Assembly: GCF_003434055.1 (NCBI RefSeq)
Contig: NZ_QVEX01000012.1
Location: forward strand, 62,001 to 126,000
DNA from: Enterocloster aldenensis
GTDB taxonomy: Bacteria; Bacillota; Clostridia; Lachnospirales; Lachnospiraceae
Length of the DNA: 64,000 nt
Reading direction: 5' to 3'
Positions 31,430-39,708 of this stretch are shown here, one piece after another. The position numbers and the translations under genes were made by a program. Each line of letters starts with the position of its first letter. The first letter of the stretch is position 1. Under the pieces are notes generated by a model. It was not told the DNA's origin, made no database searches, and saw nothing but the letters and a program-made list of their open reading frames with translations.

Positions 31430-32782
31430 ATGAATTTCGAAGGAGTGTCACTGAAGAAATCATTTTGGAGGTTTGTCTGGCCGTCTGTTCTGGCCCAATG
31501 GATATTTGCGCTGTATACCATGGTGGATGGGATGTTTGTGGCCAGGGGTGTGTCGGAGGTGGCTTTATCAGCTGTTAACATTGCGTCGCCCTTTGTGAAT
31601 TTCCTGTTTTCCGTGTCCATTCTTTTTGCAGTGGGCACATCCACCATTGTGGCTATTTTCCTGGGACAGGGAAAGCACAGGGAAGCCAACCAGGCCAATA
31701 CGCAGAACCTGGCGGTCTCAGGCCTGATTGCATTGATGATCATGGCAGCCGTATGGCTGTGCCTGGACCCGCTGGTGATGTTTTTGGGGGCAACTGAATC
31801 CACGGTTGGATACGTGCGGCAGTATATCCTGTCCATCCTGCCGTTTACCTGGTTTTTTATAAGCTCCTACACCTTTGAGACACTGGTTAAGACCGATGGG
31901 TACCCGCGCTTTGCCGCCATTGCGGTGACAACGGGCGCGCTGACAAACTGCGTCCTGGATTACCTGTTTGTCATGGTGTTCCACTGGGGCATAGGGGGCG
32001 CCGGTGTGGCAACCGGGATTTCACAGATGCTGACCGTATTTTTATACTTGAGGCATTTCCTTAGTGAAAAGGCAACCATAAGGTTTGCAAAACCTGACTG
32101 GAATTTCGCACAGTTCTGCCGGGTGGTGAAGATCGGGCTTTCCTCAGGACTTACGGAACTGTCGGCCGGTTTCACGGTGTTTATGTTTAACCACGCCATC
32201 TTACGCTGTATTGGGGAACAGGGGATTGTCAGCTATACCATCATTGCATATGTGAATACCATCGTGGTCATGTCCATGGTGGGGATTGCCCAGGGCATCC
32301 AGCCGTTAATCAGCTTTTATTATGGAAAAGGGCAGCAGGAGGCGTGCAACAGGCTGCTCAGGTATGCGGTTACAACCGCTGTGGGTATGGCAGGAACCGC
32401 ATTCCTGGCATCCATGGCAGGCGCGGATGGGATGGTTTCCCTGTTTATTTCCAAAAACCTGGAAAGCCTGAGGGAGTACTCCGCGGCCGTGTTCCGGATT
32501 TTCAGCCTATCGTTCCTGGTGCTGGGATTTAATATTGTGGGCGCCGGATATTTTACAGCCATTGAGCGGCCTAAGGAGTCCCTGGTGATTTCCCTGGGAA
32601 GGGGAATGGTCATCATGGCCGGGGCCCTGGCCGGCTGTATCGCCCTGGCGGCCGGCCGGGGAATCTGGTGGGCGCCGACGGTTTCGGAGACAGTGTGTCT
32701 GGGTATTACGCTTATATTGGTGTGCCGTCATATCAGGCGGGAAACTGCAATGACAGGCGCGCCGGTCATGGAGGAATCATGA
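31430..32782 (+). CDS. MATE-family multidrug efflux transporter
   Basis: 450 residues with about 12 membrane helices. The N-terminus (SFWRFVWPSVLAQWIFALYTMVDGMFVARGV) and the half-way repeat (GLSSGLTELSAGFTVFMFNHAI) are typical of clostridial MATE exporters, which use Na+ or H+ gradients. Ribosome site AAAAGGAGAAGG before the ATG. Confidence 0.9.
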   Translation: MNFEGVSLKKSFWRFVWPSVLAQWIFALYTMVDGMFVARGVSEVALSAVNIASPFVNFLFSVSILFAVGTSTIVAIFLGQGKHREANQANTQNLAVSGLIALMIMAAVWLCLDPLVMFLGATESTVGYVRQYILSILPFTWFFISSYTFETLVKTDGYPRFAAIAVTTGALTNCVLDYLFVMVFHWGIGGAGVATGISQMLTVFLYLRHFLSEKATIRFAKPDWNFAQFCRVVKIGLSSGLTELSAGFTVFMFNHAILRCIGEQGIVSYTIIAYVNTIVVMSMVGIAQGIQPLISFYYGKGQQEACNRLLRYAVTTAVGMAGTAFLASMAGADGMVSLFISKNLESLREYSAAVFRIFSLSFLVLGFNIVGAGYFTAIERPKESLVISLGRGMVIMAGALAGCIALAAGRGIWWAPTVSETVCLGITLILVCRHIRRETAMTGAPVMEES

Positions 32783-32859
32783 TTCCCGGCCCTGAAATAC
32801 ATGGCAGACCCCGTATAAGACATCTATAAAAGATATCGCAGCTAACTCCGATGAAGTCT

Positions 32860-32911
32860 GATCTGGCCGCCGCCGCGGCCAGATCCGTGGGATAGATAAT
32901 CTGACTATCCC
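32860..32911 (+). terminator. Two adjacent hairpins after the MATE gene
   Basis: GATCTGGCCGC / GCGGCCAGATC (32860-32885, 11 bp perfect, 4-nt loop) and GGGATAG / CTATCCC (32889-32911). A short T-run (ATTTTTAG) follows 8 nt later. Probably transcription end structures; a TATAAT at 32929 may start the next transcript. Confidence 0.5.
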
Positions 32912-32983
32912 GGACTGGATTTTTAGTGTATAATAGATGCTGTCAGCAGTGCGCAGAATAGACCAAAAGAGGAGAAGAATGAG

Positions 32984-34072
32984 ATGCCGCCGTTAAATCT
33001 TTTAATAAAGCCGTCTTCCGGCATGTGCAGCCTGAACTGCACCTATTGCTTTTACCATGACCTGATGAGTAAGAGGGAGGTCCCGTCTTACGGCTTCATG
33101 TCGGAAGAGACAAGCCGGGCGCTGATCCGCAAGGCGCTTGCATATGCCACGGGCCAGTGTTCGTTTGGGTTCCAGGGAGGGGAACCGACCATGATCGGTC
33201 TGGATTTCTACCAAACGTTCGTGGAGCTGGTAAAGGAATACAACCACAAGAACCTGGAAATCAGCTACTTCATACAGACCAACGGATACCTTCTGTCTGA
33301 GGAATGGGTGCGTTTCCTGGCAGATAACCATTTCCTCATCGGAATTTCCCTGGATGGGACCATACATACCCACAACCGCTACCGAAAGAATTATGATGGA
33401 AAGGGATCCTTTGACCAGGTCATGGATACCATTGGGCTCTGTAACCGATATAAGGCAGAATATAATATCCTGACCGTGGTCAATAAGGCCACGGCCATGA
33501 GCGTACGGAAAGTATACCAGTTCTACCGCAGGCAGGATTTCCGTTATCTGCAGTTCATCCCCTGCCTGGACCCCTTGGGCAGTGAAAAGGGAAAGGAGGA
33601 ATATTCCCTTCTACCCGAGGAATACGGGCGTTTTCTCTGTGAACTGTTCGATTTGTGGTATGATGATTACTGCCATGGACACCTGATATCCATCCGCAAC
33701 TTTGATAACTATCTGGGCATGCTTAAGGGGTATCCGCCCGAGGCATGTGACATGCGGGGACAATGCAGTATCCAGCATGTGGTGGAGGCTGACGGAAGCA
33801 TATATCCCTGTGACTTCTATGTGCTGGACCAATGGAAGCTGGGCAATATACGGGAAGAGGAGTTTGGGGGTTTTGCCGCAAAAGAACAGGCGGTGAAGTT
33901 CATGGAACTGTCCCGGAACCAGGACGGGGAATGCAGAAGCTGCCGGTATTTTAAGCTTTGCAGGGGAGGCTGCCGCAGGGTCCGGGAAGAAAACGGACAA
34001 GGGCGCAATTACTTCTGCAGGTCCTACAAAATGTTCTTTGATCATGCCTTAGGACGGCTGATGAAAATGTGA
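32984..34072 (+). CDS. Radical SAM enzyme, anaerobic sulfatase-maturase-like (SPASM)
   Basis: 362 residues. SGMCSLNCTYCFY holds the CX3CX2C [4Fe-4S]/SAM motif; FGFQGGEPTM and FIQTNGYLL follow as in anSME. The C-terminus has SPASM cysteines (CDMRGQCSIQHVVEADGSIYPCDFY, CRSCRYFKLCRGGC). anSMEs convert a Cys or Ser of sulfatases to formylglycine. No sulfatase is in this window, so the partner is elsewhere or the substrate is a different peptide. Confidence 0.87.
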   Translation: MPPLNLLIKPSSGMCSLNCTYCFYHDLMSKREVPSYGFMSEETSRALIRKALAYATGQCSFGFQGGEPTMIGLDFYQTFVELVKEYNHKNLEISYFIQTNGYLLSEEWVRFLADNHFLIGISLDGTIHTHNRYRKNYDGKGSFDQVMDTIGLCNRYKAEYNILTVVNKATAMSVRKVYQFYRRQDFRYLQFIPCLDPLGSEKGKEEYSLLPEEYGRFLCELFDLWYDDYCHGHLISIRNFDNYLGMLKGYPPEACDMRGQCSIQHVVEADGSIYPCDFYVLDQWKLGNIREEEFGGFAAKEQAVKFMELSRNQDGECRSCRYFKLCRGGCRRVREENGQGRNYFCRSYKMFFDHALGRLMKM

Positions 34073-34155
34073 GGTATGGAAAAATCTGCCTGAACCGCGG
34101 CCAACCAGCGGGAAAAAGAAAGGTTTAAGGCAGGAAATATAGTTGAAGGATGTAA

Positions 34156-34191
34156 ACAAAAGCCGTGGCAGCAGACTGCCCCGGCTTTTGT
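34156..34191. terminator. Bidirectional terminator between radical SAM and HPr-like genes
   Basis: ACAAAAGCCG (34156-34165) and CGGCTTTTGT (34182-34191) with further TGGCAG/CTGCC pairing inside. A-run and T-run flank both sides, serving both convergent genes. Confidence 0.8.
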
Positions 34192-34222
34192 CCGTCTCAG
34201 GATTCCAAGCGGAACAACATTC

Positions 34223-34456
34223 CTATACAATAAACTTTGCGATTTTCTTCCTCAAATCCCTGCATCCGTCCTCGTCAATATGAAGGACCAATTCCACGGT
34301 GCGTGAAATTGCGAGATAGAGAACACCCAGTATGGACTTGGCATCCACAATCTGGCGGCCATATTTGATATCAGCGTCATAATCAAAGAGGCTGATGGTA
34401 TTGACAAAATCAACCACCTGATTTGGCTGTTCGAACCTGACTAACATGCTTGTCAT
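34223..34456 (-). CDS. HPr-like protein lacking the active-site histidine
   Basis: 77 residues. The C-terminal part (ADIKYGRQIVDAKSILGVLYLAISRTVELVLHIDEDG) matches the PTS HPr fold including the Ser of KSILG (Ser46 position). The usual GLHARPA loop with His15 is replaced by PNQVVDF. It therefore cannot accept phosphate from enzyme I by the normal route and may be regulatory (inference). Minus-strand ribosome site AAAGGAGTG. Confidence 0.8.
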   Translation of the reverse strand: MTSMLVRFEQPNQVVDFVNTISLFDYDADIKYGRQIVDAKSILGVLYLAISRTVELVLHIDEDGCRDLRKKIAKFIV

Positions 34457-34474
34457 AAGTATTCACTCCTTTGT

Positions 34475-34495
34475 AGAACATTCAATTCATGTTCT
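34475..34495. promoter_or_regulatory. Dyad upstream of the HPr-like gene
   Basis: AGAACAT, 7-bp spacer, ATGTTCT, a perfect 7-bp dyad 19-39 bp before the HPr-like start. A candidate operator; the binding protein is unknown. Confidence 0.45.
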
Positions 34496-34672
34496 TATAA
34501 GTATAGGAGGTATGGTCCGGTTTTTCCATGGTAAGATTTTTGGATTTCATGCAAAATTTAACGAAGAGCCCGGCAGCCGCTGCCCCACCAGGCCTCTTTT
34601 TGGGGGGCGGGGGACTATCTGGGCCATGGGGGCTATTAAAATATTAAAAAAATATAAAGTCAGCAGGGTATA

Positions 34673-34701
34673 TTGACAACATAGAAAATGCGTGTTATAT
34701 T
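34673..34701 (+). promoter_or_regulatory. Consensus sigma-A promoter for hsp20
   Basis: -35 TTGACA (34673-34678), 17-bp spacer, -10 TATATT (34696-34701), 55 bp before the Hsp20 start. No CIRCE dyad is visible. The 34457-34672 stretch otherwise holds no convincing gene. Confidence 0.8.
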
Positions 34702-34756
34702 ACATATAGAACAAAACAAACAACAACTTTATTTCATAGAAAAGGAGAGATGATTT

Positions 34757-35176
34757 ATGTTGATGCCTAGTATTTTTGGAGAAAACTTATTGGATGACTT
34801 TTTTGACTACCCATTTGGCAGAAGCAGCACCTTTGATATGATGAATACAGATATCAAGGATACGGATGCAGGTTATGAGATTACCATGAACATGCCTGGA
34901 GTAAAAAAGGAAGATGTAAAGGCTGAATTAAAGGACGGTTATCTTACCATCCGGGCCACGGCCAATACCAGCAAGGACGAGAAGGGGTCTGACGGCAGAT
35001 ACATCCGCAGGGAGCGCTATTCAGGTTCCTGCAGCAGAAGCTTCTATGTGGGGGATGCAGTGACCGAGCAGGACATCAAGGCTAAGTTTGAGGACGGCAC
35101 CCTGAAGATGCTGGTTCCGAAAGCAGAGAACAGGCCCGCGGTGGAGGATAAGAAGTATATCCCCATTGAAGGATGA
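34757..35176 (+). CDS. Small heat shock protein, Hsp20/alpha-crystallin family
   Basis: 139 residues. MLMPSIFGENLLDDFFD, then the alpha-crystallin domain (IKDTDAGYEITMNMPGVKKEDVKAELKDGYLTI) and the C-terminal VPKAENR / PIEG region. It is an ATP-independent holdase that forms oligomers. AAAGGAGAGATG precedes the start. Confidence 0.95.
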   Translation: MLMPSIFGENLLDDFFDYPFGRSSTFDMMNTDIKDTDAGYEITMNMPGVKKEDVKAELKDGYLTIRATANTSKDEKGSDGRYIRRERYSGSCSRSFYVGDAVTEQDIKAKFEDGTLKMLVPKAENRPAVEDKKYIPIEG

Positions 35177-35285
35177 AGCTGTGGATCCCGTCAAGGTAAG
35201 GGCATAAAATAAAGGAAAGGAATAAAAAGACAGAGGGTGATGACAGGAAGATGAAATTAAGATAAGACAGGATAAAATAAGATAA

Positions 35286-35330
35286 GATTAAGATAAGGTA
35301 AGATTAAGATAAGGTAAGATTAAGATAAAA
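35286..35330. repeat. Short AT-rich tandem repeat (16-bp unit)
   Basis: GATTAAGATAAGGTAA is repeated at 35286 and 35302 and partly at 35318, in a wider GATAAGA-rich stretch from about 35255. It lies between hsp20 and the terminator. Confidence 0.75.
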
Positions 35331-35372
35331 AAAGATGGCGTGCCGGCCTCAGTTAACCGGCACGCCATCTTT
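35331..35372. terminator. Bidirectional terminator between hsp20 and the FUSC gene
   Basis: 16-bp perfect stem: AAAGATGGCGTGCCGG (35331-35346) and CCGGCACGCCATCTTT (35357-35372), 10-nt loop, with A-run before and T-run after. Confidence 0.92.
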
Positions 35373-35402
35373 TTTCCGCTGCAGGAACCAATGCACCGTG
35401 TG

Positions 35403-37157
35403 TCAAACCAGGTGCCCGGCCTCGAATACCGGGGCATCCATCCGCTCCTCAATCCGCATCCGGTGGGCATTATGTACCTTTTCCCTGCACTTTGCCAGAA
35501 TGTCCGGAACCTCCGCCCAATCCTCCAGATACGCGTTGCTGGCCAGCTTTTCCTCCTGAAGATGGGCCTGGATGACCAGGCTGTAATACAGCTGGGTATC
35601 CACATAATCGGCGCTGCATATACGGGTCAGGAGTTCTGTCAGGGTCTGGTATTTGGTCAGCAGATGTCTGGTGGCCATGGAGCGGCTGTAGGGGATGATA
35701 TAGCAGTTGGCAATCAGTCCAAGGGCTGCGCCGGCCAGGATATAACCCAGGCGGATGATGAATATATTTCCCACCTGCCAAAAGCCGAATGCATTCATGA
35801 ACACAGCGCCTCCCAGGGCGCCGATGGTGGAACAGGCAAATGTCTCGGCGTAATCGGTAAAATAAAATGAGAGGTAACCGGAGAGCATCATGGCGGCGGT
35901 GCGTCCGGCGGCCGAGGGAACCAGGGAATAAATCACAACAGAGGCCAGGCCGCCGGTTATAGTTGCCAGAATCCGCTTCTTTGTCTTGGCAGGCACATCA
36001 TCTGCATAGGGCAGGGATACGGAGGCCAGGGTGAACAGGAGCCATCTGCCGTGGGGCATCCCAAGGGCCTGCACCAGGCAGGCGGCTGCGGACAGCACCA
36101 GGGCCGTGCGCAGCGCGTAAACAGCCCGCACCGGGCTTAGGTCCAGGGCTGCCATGAGGCGGAACCGGAAGGACAGGGAGGTTTCGCGGTAGCGGGACCT
36201 GTTCTGGGGGTCTGTCATGTGCAGTAGCCTGTCGCGGATATAATTCAGGCTGTTCTGGAACAGGACAGAGGTCTTGCTGCTTTCAGGGGCAGCAGGGACA
36301 GAGGAATCAATAAGGGGGATGCCACCTGTTTCCTGCTGGAGAAAGGAATGAAAAGCAGCCAGCCGGGAGCGTACATTTATTAGCAGGTCACGGTCATTGC
36401 GGCACAGGGGGGCAGGCAGTTCATTGATAAGGACCAGCAGGTGTTCCAGGCCGCGGCCCGCGTCTACCATGTAGAAACTGGCGTCGGAGATACAGAGGAT
36501 CCGTTTCCTGCGCTCATATACGGTCCGGCTTAGCTGATACAGCCGGCTGCGCATATAAGGGAAATCCGGCGCATCCACACTGCCCTCCAGACGGCTGCCA
36601 ATATAATGGCTGATCATATCAATCATCCCGCATAAGACATCCTTTGCTGTCTCAACCACCCGTTTCCTTCCCATGAACCACTGGTACAGCATGATGGACA
36701 CGGCCCCGGCCAGCATGGCCATAAGCCTTCTGGGAAGCTGCGCCCCGCTGACAGGGGAAATGTATATCAGGAACAGATAGGATAAGATGTAAGGGAAATA
36801 CAGATGGCTGGAGTACTCATAAGTAAATGCATACAGGATCCCCAACAGTGTGACGAAATTAATCATAAACGACATGGGCATGGGAAGGGCATTTACCCAG
36901 TAGGCGGCCAGCGCCATCCAGACCAGCACCAGGGACTGGGCAATCAGGTGGCGGACAGGAGCAGCGGTCAGGTCACGGGCCATGGAGGCGGACATCATGA
37001 TTGTGAAAATGACGCCCACAATGGAATTTTCCGGGCCGAAAATGAGCTGGAAGACATTGATGTATGCAACAATAAAAATAAAACTGAGTGTGCCGAAGCG
37101 GAATTTGTCCCGTACCGGCGCGGGAATCTTAAACCGGATGTTCATGAATGTATGCAT
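35403..37157 (-). CDS. FUSC-family membrane protein (aromatic acid exporter-like)
   Basis: 584 residues with two membrane blocks of several helices (about 20-160 and 350-490), separated by a soluble segment, and a helical C-terminus. This layout, with YFTDYAETFACSTIGALGGAVF and an earlier GRKRVVET, is typical of FUSC/YccS/AaeB-type proteins. It is divergent from a MarR regulator with a dyad operator, suggesting ligand-induced efflux (inference). Confidence 0.82.
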   Translation of the reverse strand: MHTFMNIRFKIPAPVRDKFRFGTLSFIFIVAYINVFQLIFGPENSIVGVIFTIMMSASMARDLTAAPVRHLIAQSLVLVWMALAAYWVNALPMPMSFMINFVTLLGILYAFTYEYSSHLYFPYILSYLFLIYISPVSGAQLPRRLMAMLAGAVSIMLYQWFMGRKRVVETAKDVLCGMIDMISHYIGSRLEGSVDAPDFPYMRSRLYQLSRTVYERRKRILCISDASFYMVDAGRGLEHLLVLINELPAPLCRNDRDLLINVRSRLAAFHSFLQQETGGIPLIDSSVPAAPESSKTSVLFQNSLNYIRDRLLHMTDPQNRSRYRETSLSFRFRLMAALDLSPVRAVYALRTALVLSAAACLVQALGMPHGRWLLFTLASVSLPYADDVPAKTKKRILATITGGLASVVIYSLVPSAAGRTAAMMLSGYLSFYFTDYAETFACSTIGALGGAVFMNAFGFWQVGNIFIIRLGYILAGAALGLIANCYIIPYSRSMATRHLLTKYQTLTELLTRICSADYVDTQLYYSLVIQAHLQEEKLASNAYLEDWAEVPDILAKCREKVHNAHRMRIEERMDAPVFEAGHLV

Positions 37158-37189
37158 CTCCTTTGTTCTGGCTGATAATTGGATAGTGG

Positions 37190-37222
37190 TTGACTTTGAT
37201 TACATTTCATATATAATCAAAG
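37190..37222 (+). promoter_or_regulatory. MarR-type operator over a sigma-A promoter
   Basis: -35 TTGACT (37190-37195), 16-bp spacer, -10 TATAAT (37212-37217). CTTTGATTA (37194-37202) and TAATCAAAG (37214-37222) form a 9-bp perfect dyad covering both elements, as expected for repression by the adjacent MarR protein. Confidence 0.8.
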
Positions 37223-37312
37223 AGAAAAAGTCATAGAAGTATGATAGTCATATTTTATTTACTAATTAACAAGGATAGCATTTTAATGGGAATTTGTCAA
37301 TGGGAGAAGAAT

Positions 37313-37759
37313 ATGAAGAATGCAAAAGCATCAGAACGGTTTGTCCAAAACCTGCTGCTGGTAATGCCGGACTGGCATTCCAAACTGGTAAAGCCTTTTC
37401 GGGACACGCTGGACAATGAGATGAGCCTGGAGACATACTACTGCCTGGAGACGCTGCGGGCATGCGGTACAGCCACCATGTCGGAACTGGCCCATCAGAT
37501 GAAGGTACCCAAGCAGCAGATGACAAAATTGGTGGACAGGCTGAGCCAAAGCAGGTTTGTGGAACGGGTGCAGGGCACGGATGACCGCAGGGTCACATGG
37601 ATACGGCTGACGCCGGGGGCAGTCTCCTATCTGGATGAATATTACCTTAAGAATACGGCATTCATCCAGATGCTGGAGGAAAAGCTGACCCAGGATGAGC
37701 TTGAGAGGTTAAATGATGCGGTGGAGGCACTGGAGGAAATCCTGCCTAAGCTGACGTGA
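37313..37759 (+). CDS. MarR-family transcriptional regulator
   Basis: 148 residues from ATG 37313 (GGGAGAAG upstream); longer in-frame starts at 37241/37286 lie in the promoter leader. TMSELAHQMKVPKQQMTKLVDRLSQSRFVERVQGTDDRRVTWIRLT is the winged helix with the DRR wing. It probably represses itself and the divergent FUSC gene. Confidence 0.9.
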   Translation: MKNAKASERFVQNLLLVMPDWHSKLVKPFRDTLDNEMSLETYYCLETLRACGTATMSELAHQMKVPKQQMTKLVDRLSQSRFVERVQGTDDRRVTWIRLTPGAVSYLDEYYLKNTAFIQMLEEKLTQDELERLNDAVEALEEILPKLT

Positions 37760-38762
37760 CCTCCCAGCTGTCCGTGACCGCCGGACTGCTAAGTTTTCCA
37801 AGGGATACCATATTGCTGCCATAATCCCGGCCCGGCTCCAGGCAGGCGGAAACAATCTGGCTGTTGTCATAGGTGCGGAAAGAGTACTTCCTTGCGGACA
37901 GGTCGATCATTGCGGTGTACTGGGTGTAATCAGCCGTATGGCGGTCCGTCATCACCGCGCCTTTGGGGATGCTGACATTTTCCAGAATATGGAATCCTGT
38001 GTTAAGGGCTTCCTTCTGGCTGGCCGGAATGGGGGAATGGCTTTTCAGGTAGGCGGCCCTTACGAATCTGGAGGGAGGTGTAAAATCCCCGGGCAGGCCC
38101 AGTGTGCCCGCGCCCTGGCCCAAGGGCGCCATTTTCACGCGGCCCCATTCAGCCTCCTGGGGCTGGTAAGGCGACAGGTTCATATAGTTGCAGAGATTTG
38201 TCATATGCCATTGAAAATCAGGGCTGTTGGACAGCACGCCCATTGGATTATCCATGAGCCGCAGTCCACCCTCCGTGCGCTCGGCAACCATGCAGGCCCC
38301 GTCCTGGTCTGCCAGGATCCAGTGCAGGGGAGCCACCGTATTGGTAATGCTGTCCTTCCGCCCCACGATCCGTATGGTGTCAAGCATGGAGGCTGCCTGT
38401 CTTACGGACGCGCAGAGCCCCAGCAGGAAGCTGACCAGCTCAATGGCTGCAATGGGAGGTCTTGGATCTTCAGGGATATCCCCGGATCCACTGTCATCGT
38501 ACTTCGCATAACCGGGAAAATAAAGGACAGCTGCCGCAAAACCCATCTCATTGACGCCGTCCGCGAAAATCACAGGGGGAAGATCCTGGGCAGCGCCTAT
38601 GAAACTGTAGCGGCTGCGGATTCTGTGGGTAGCTGTCAGGTTGTTCCATTCATAACCTCTTGGCGATATGTAAAGTTCTGGGTCAAGGGGATAGGAAAAG
38701 TCCATGGTACGGCCAAAACAGGTATTGCCCTGGGAAGTCCGTATGGTGATTGCTGTACACAT
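37746..38762 (-). CDS. Choloylglycine hydrolase-family amidase (Ntn hydrolase)
   Basis: 338 residues. The start at 38762 gives MCTAITI, exposing Cys2 as the N-terminal nucleophile after Met removal; AAGGAGG lies seven bases upstream on the minus strand. GRTMDF, FADGVNEMGFAAAVLYFPGYA and GVLSNSPDFQWHMTNL carry the conserved Arg, Asp and Asn positions. The family includes bile salt hydrolases and penicillin V acylases; I cannot choose between them from sequence alone. It ends within the MarR gene's last 14 nt. Confidence 0.85.
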   Translation of the reverse strand: MCTAITIRTSQGNTCFGRTMDFSYPLDPELYISPRGYEWNNLTATHRIRSRYSFIGAAQDLPPVIFADGVNEMGFAAAVLYFPGYAKYDDSGSGDIPEDPRPPIAAIELVSFLLGLCASVRQAASMLDTIRIVGRKDSITNTVAPLHWILADQDGACMVAERTEGGLRLMDNPMGVLSNSPDFQWHMTNLCNYMNLSPYQPQEAEWGRVKMAPLGQGAGTLGLPGDFTPPSRFVRAAYLKSHSPIPASQKEALNTGFHILENVSIPKGAVMTDRHTADYTQYTAMIDLSARKYSFRTYDNSQIVSACLEPGRDYGSNMVSLGKLSSPAVTDSWEVTSA

Positions 38763-38962
38763 TTGCACCCCTCCTTATTTGGATGATTGGATTTCCGTTC
38801 CGTTATGTCATATATATTCCGCGGTGGATGAAACATTCCGTTTATGTGGCTTGCTACGGAAATATAAATGCGATAGAATATACTTGTGGCTTATAAGGAG
38901 GCACCTGTTCCAGGGATTGACCATGGACGGCCATGGAATACCAATATCGGAGGAAGTGTGAC

Positions 38963-39598
38963 ATGACAAAAGAAGAACTGGCATTGGAAATCATACAACG
39001 CCTGAAAAAAGAATATCCGGACGCAGGATGTACCCTGGATTATAACCAGGCATGGAAGCTGCTCGTCAGTGTCCGCCTGGCTGCCCAGTGTACGGATGCC
39101 AGGGTTAATGTGGTGGTTAAGGACCTGTATGACAGATATCCGGATGTACGGTCCCTGGCGGATGCCAAGGTTGAGGATATTGAAAGGATTGTAAAACCCT
39201 GCGGCCTGGGGCACAGCAAGGCCAGGGACATAAGCGCCTGCATGAAAATCCTTCAGGAAGAATACGGGGGCAGGGTCCCGGATGACTTTGACGCCCTTCT
39301 CAAGCTGCCCGGAGTGGGACGCAAGAGCGCTAACCTGATCATGGGGGATGTGTTCGGCAAGCCGGCCATTGTCACGGATACCCACTGTATCCGCCTGGTG
39401 AACCGCATGGGCCTTGTGGATGGGATTAAGGACCCGAAGAAGGTGGAGATGGCGTTGTGGAAGCTGGTTCCGGCCAAGGAGGGAAGCGACTTTTGCCACA
39501 GGCTGGTCTACCATGGAAGGGATGTGTGCACGGCCAGGACCAGGCCCCATTGTGATGCATGCTGTCTGGGCGATATATGCGCCCGCAGCGGAATCTGA
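38963..39598 (+). CDS. nth: Endonuclease III, DNA glycosylase/AP lyase
   Basis: 211 residues from ATG 38963 (GGAGGAAGTG upstream). Helix-hairpin-helix LPGVGRKSAN with the catalytic Lys, VTDTHCIRLVNRMG with the catalytic Asp, and a C-terminal [4Fe-4S] cluster CTARTRPHCDACCLGDIC. It removes oxidised pyrimidines in base excision repair. The first Cys spacer is seven residues, one more than in the E. coli enzyme. Confidence 0.95.
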   Translation: MTKEELALEIIQRLKKEYPDAGCTLDYNQAWKLLVSVRLAAQCTDARVNVVVKDLYDRYPDVRSLADAKVEDIERIVKPCGLGHSKARDISACMKILQEEYGGRVPDDFDALLKLPGVGRKSANLIMGDVFGKPAIVTDTHCIRLVNRMGLVDGIKDPKKVEMALWKLVPAKEGSDFCHRLVYHGRDVCTARTRPHCDACCLGDICARSGI

Positions 39599-39617
39599 GA
39601 GGCGGACATAAAGTAAG

Positions 39618-39661
39618 GGACTGCCGCAAAATGACCCGCACAAGTCATTTTGCGGCAGTTC
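39618..39661 (+). terminator. Long hairpin after nth
   Basis: ACTGCCGCAAAATGAC (39620-39635) and GTCATTTTGCGGCAGT (39644-39659), 16 bp perfect and extendable, 8-nt loop. No T-run follows, but the stem is long. It overlaps the -35 of the next promoter. Confidence 0.6.
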
Positions 39662-39678
39662 CTAAGACCTGATATAAT
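39650..39678 (+). promoter_or_regulatory. Candidate promoter of the hybrid kinase gene
   Basis: -35 TTGCGG (39650-39655), 17-bp spacer, -10 TATAAT (39673-39678), 31 bp before the GTG start. The -35 is inside the right arm of the nth hairpin. Confidence 0.55.
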
Positions 39679-39708
39679 GTCCACGCAACAGAGAAGGCGG
39701 TTTTTATT

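Noticed and set aside
34446..34676. 76-codon plus-strand open frame upstream of hsp20
   Set aside because: No ribosome site, overlaps the HPr-like gene start and promoter dyad, and the translation looks like non-coding sequence.
37746..38762. Naming the hydrolase a bile salt hydrolase
   Set aside because: Catalytic residues are shared with penicillin V acylases and other family members; the sequence alone does not decide the substrate.
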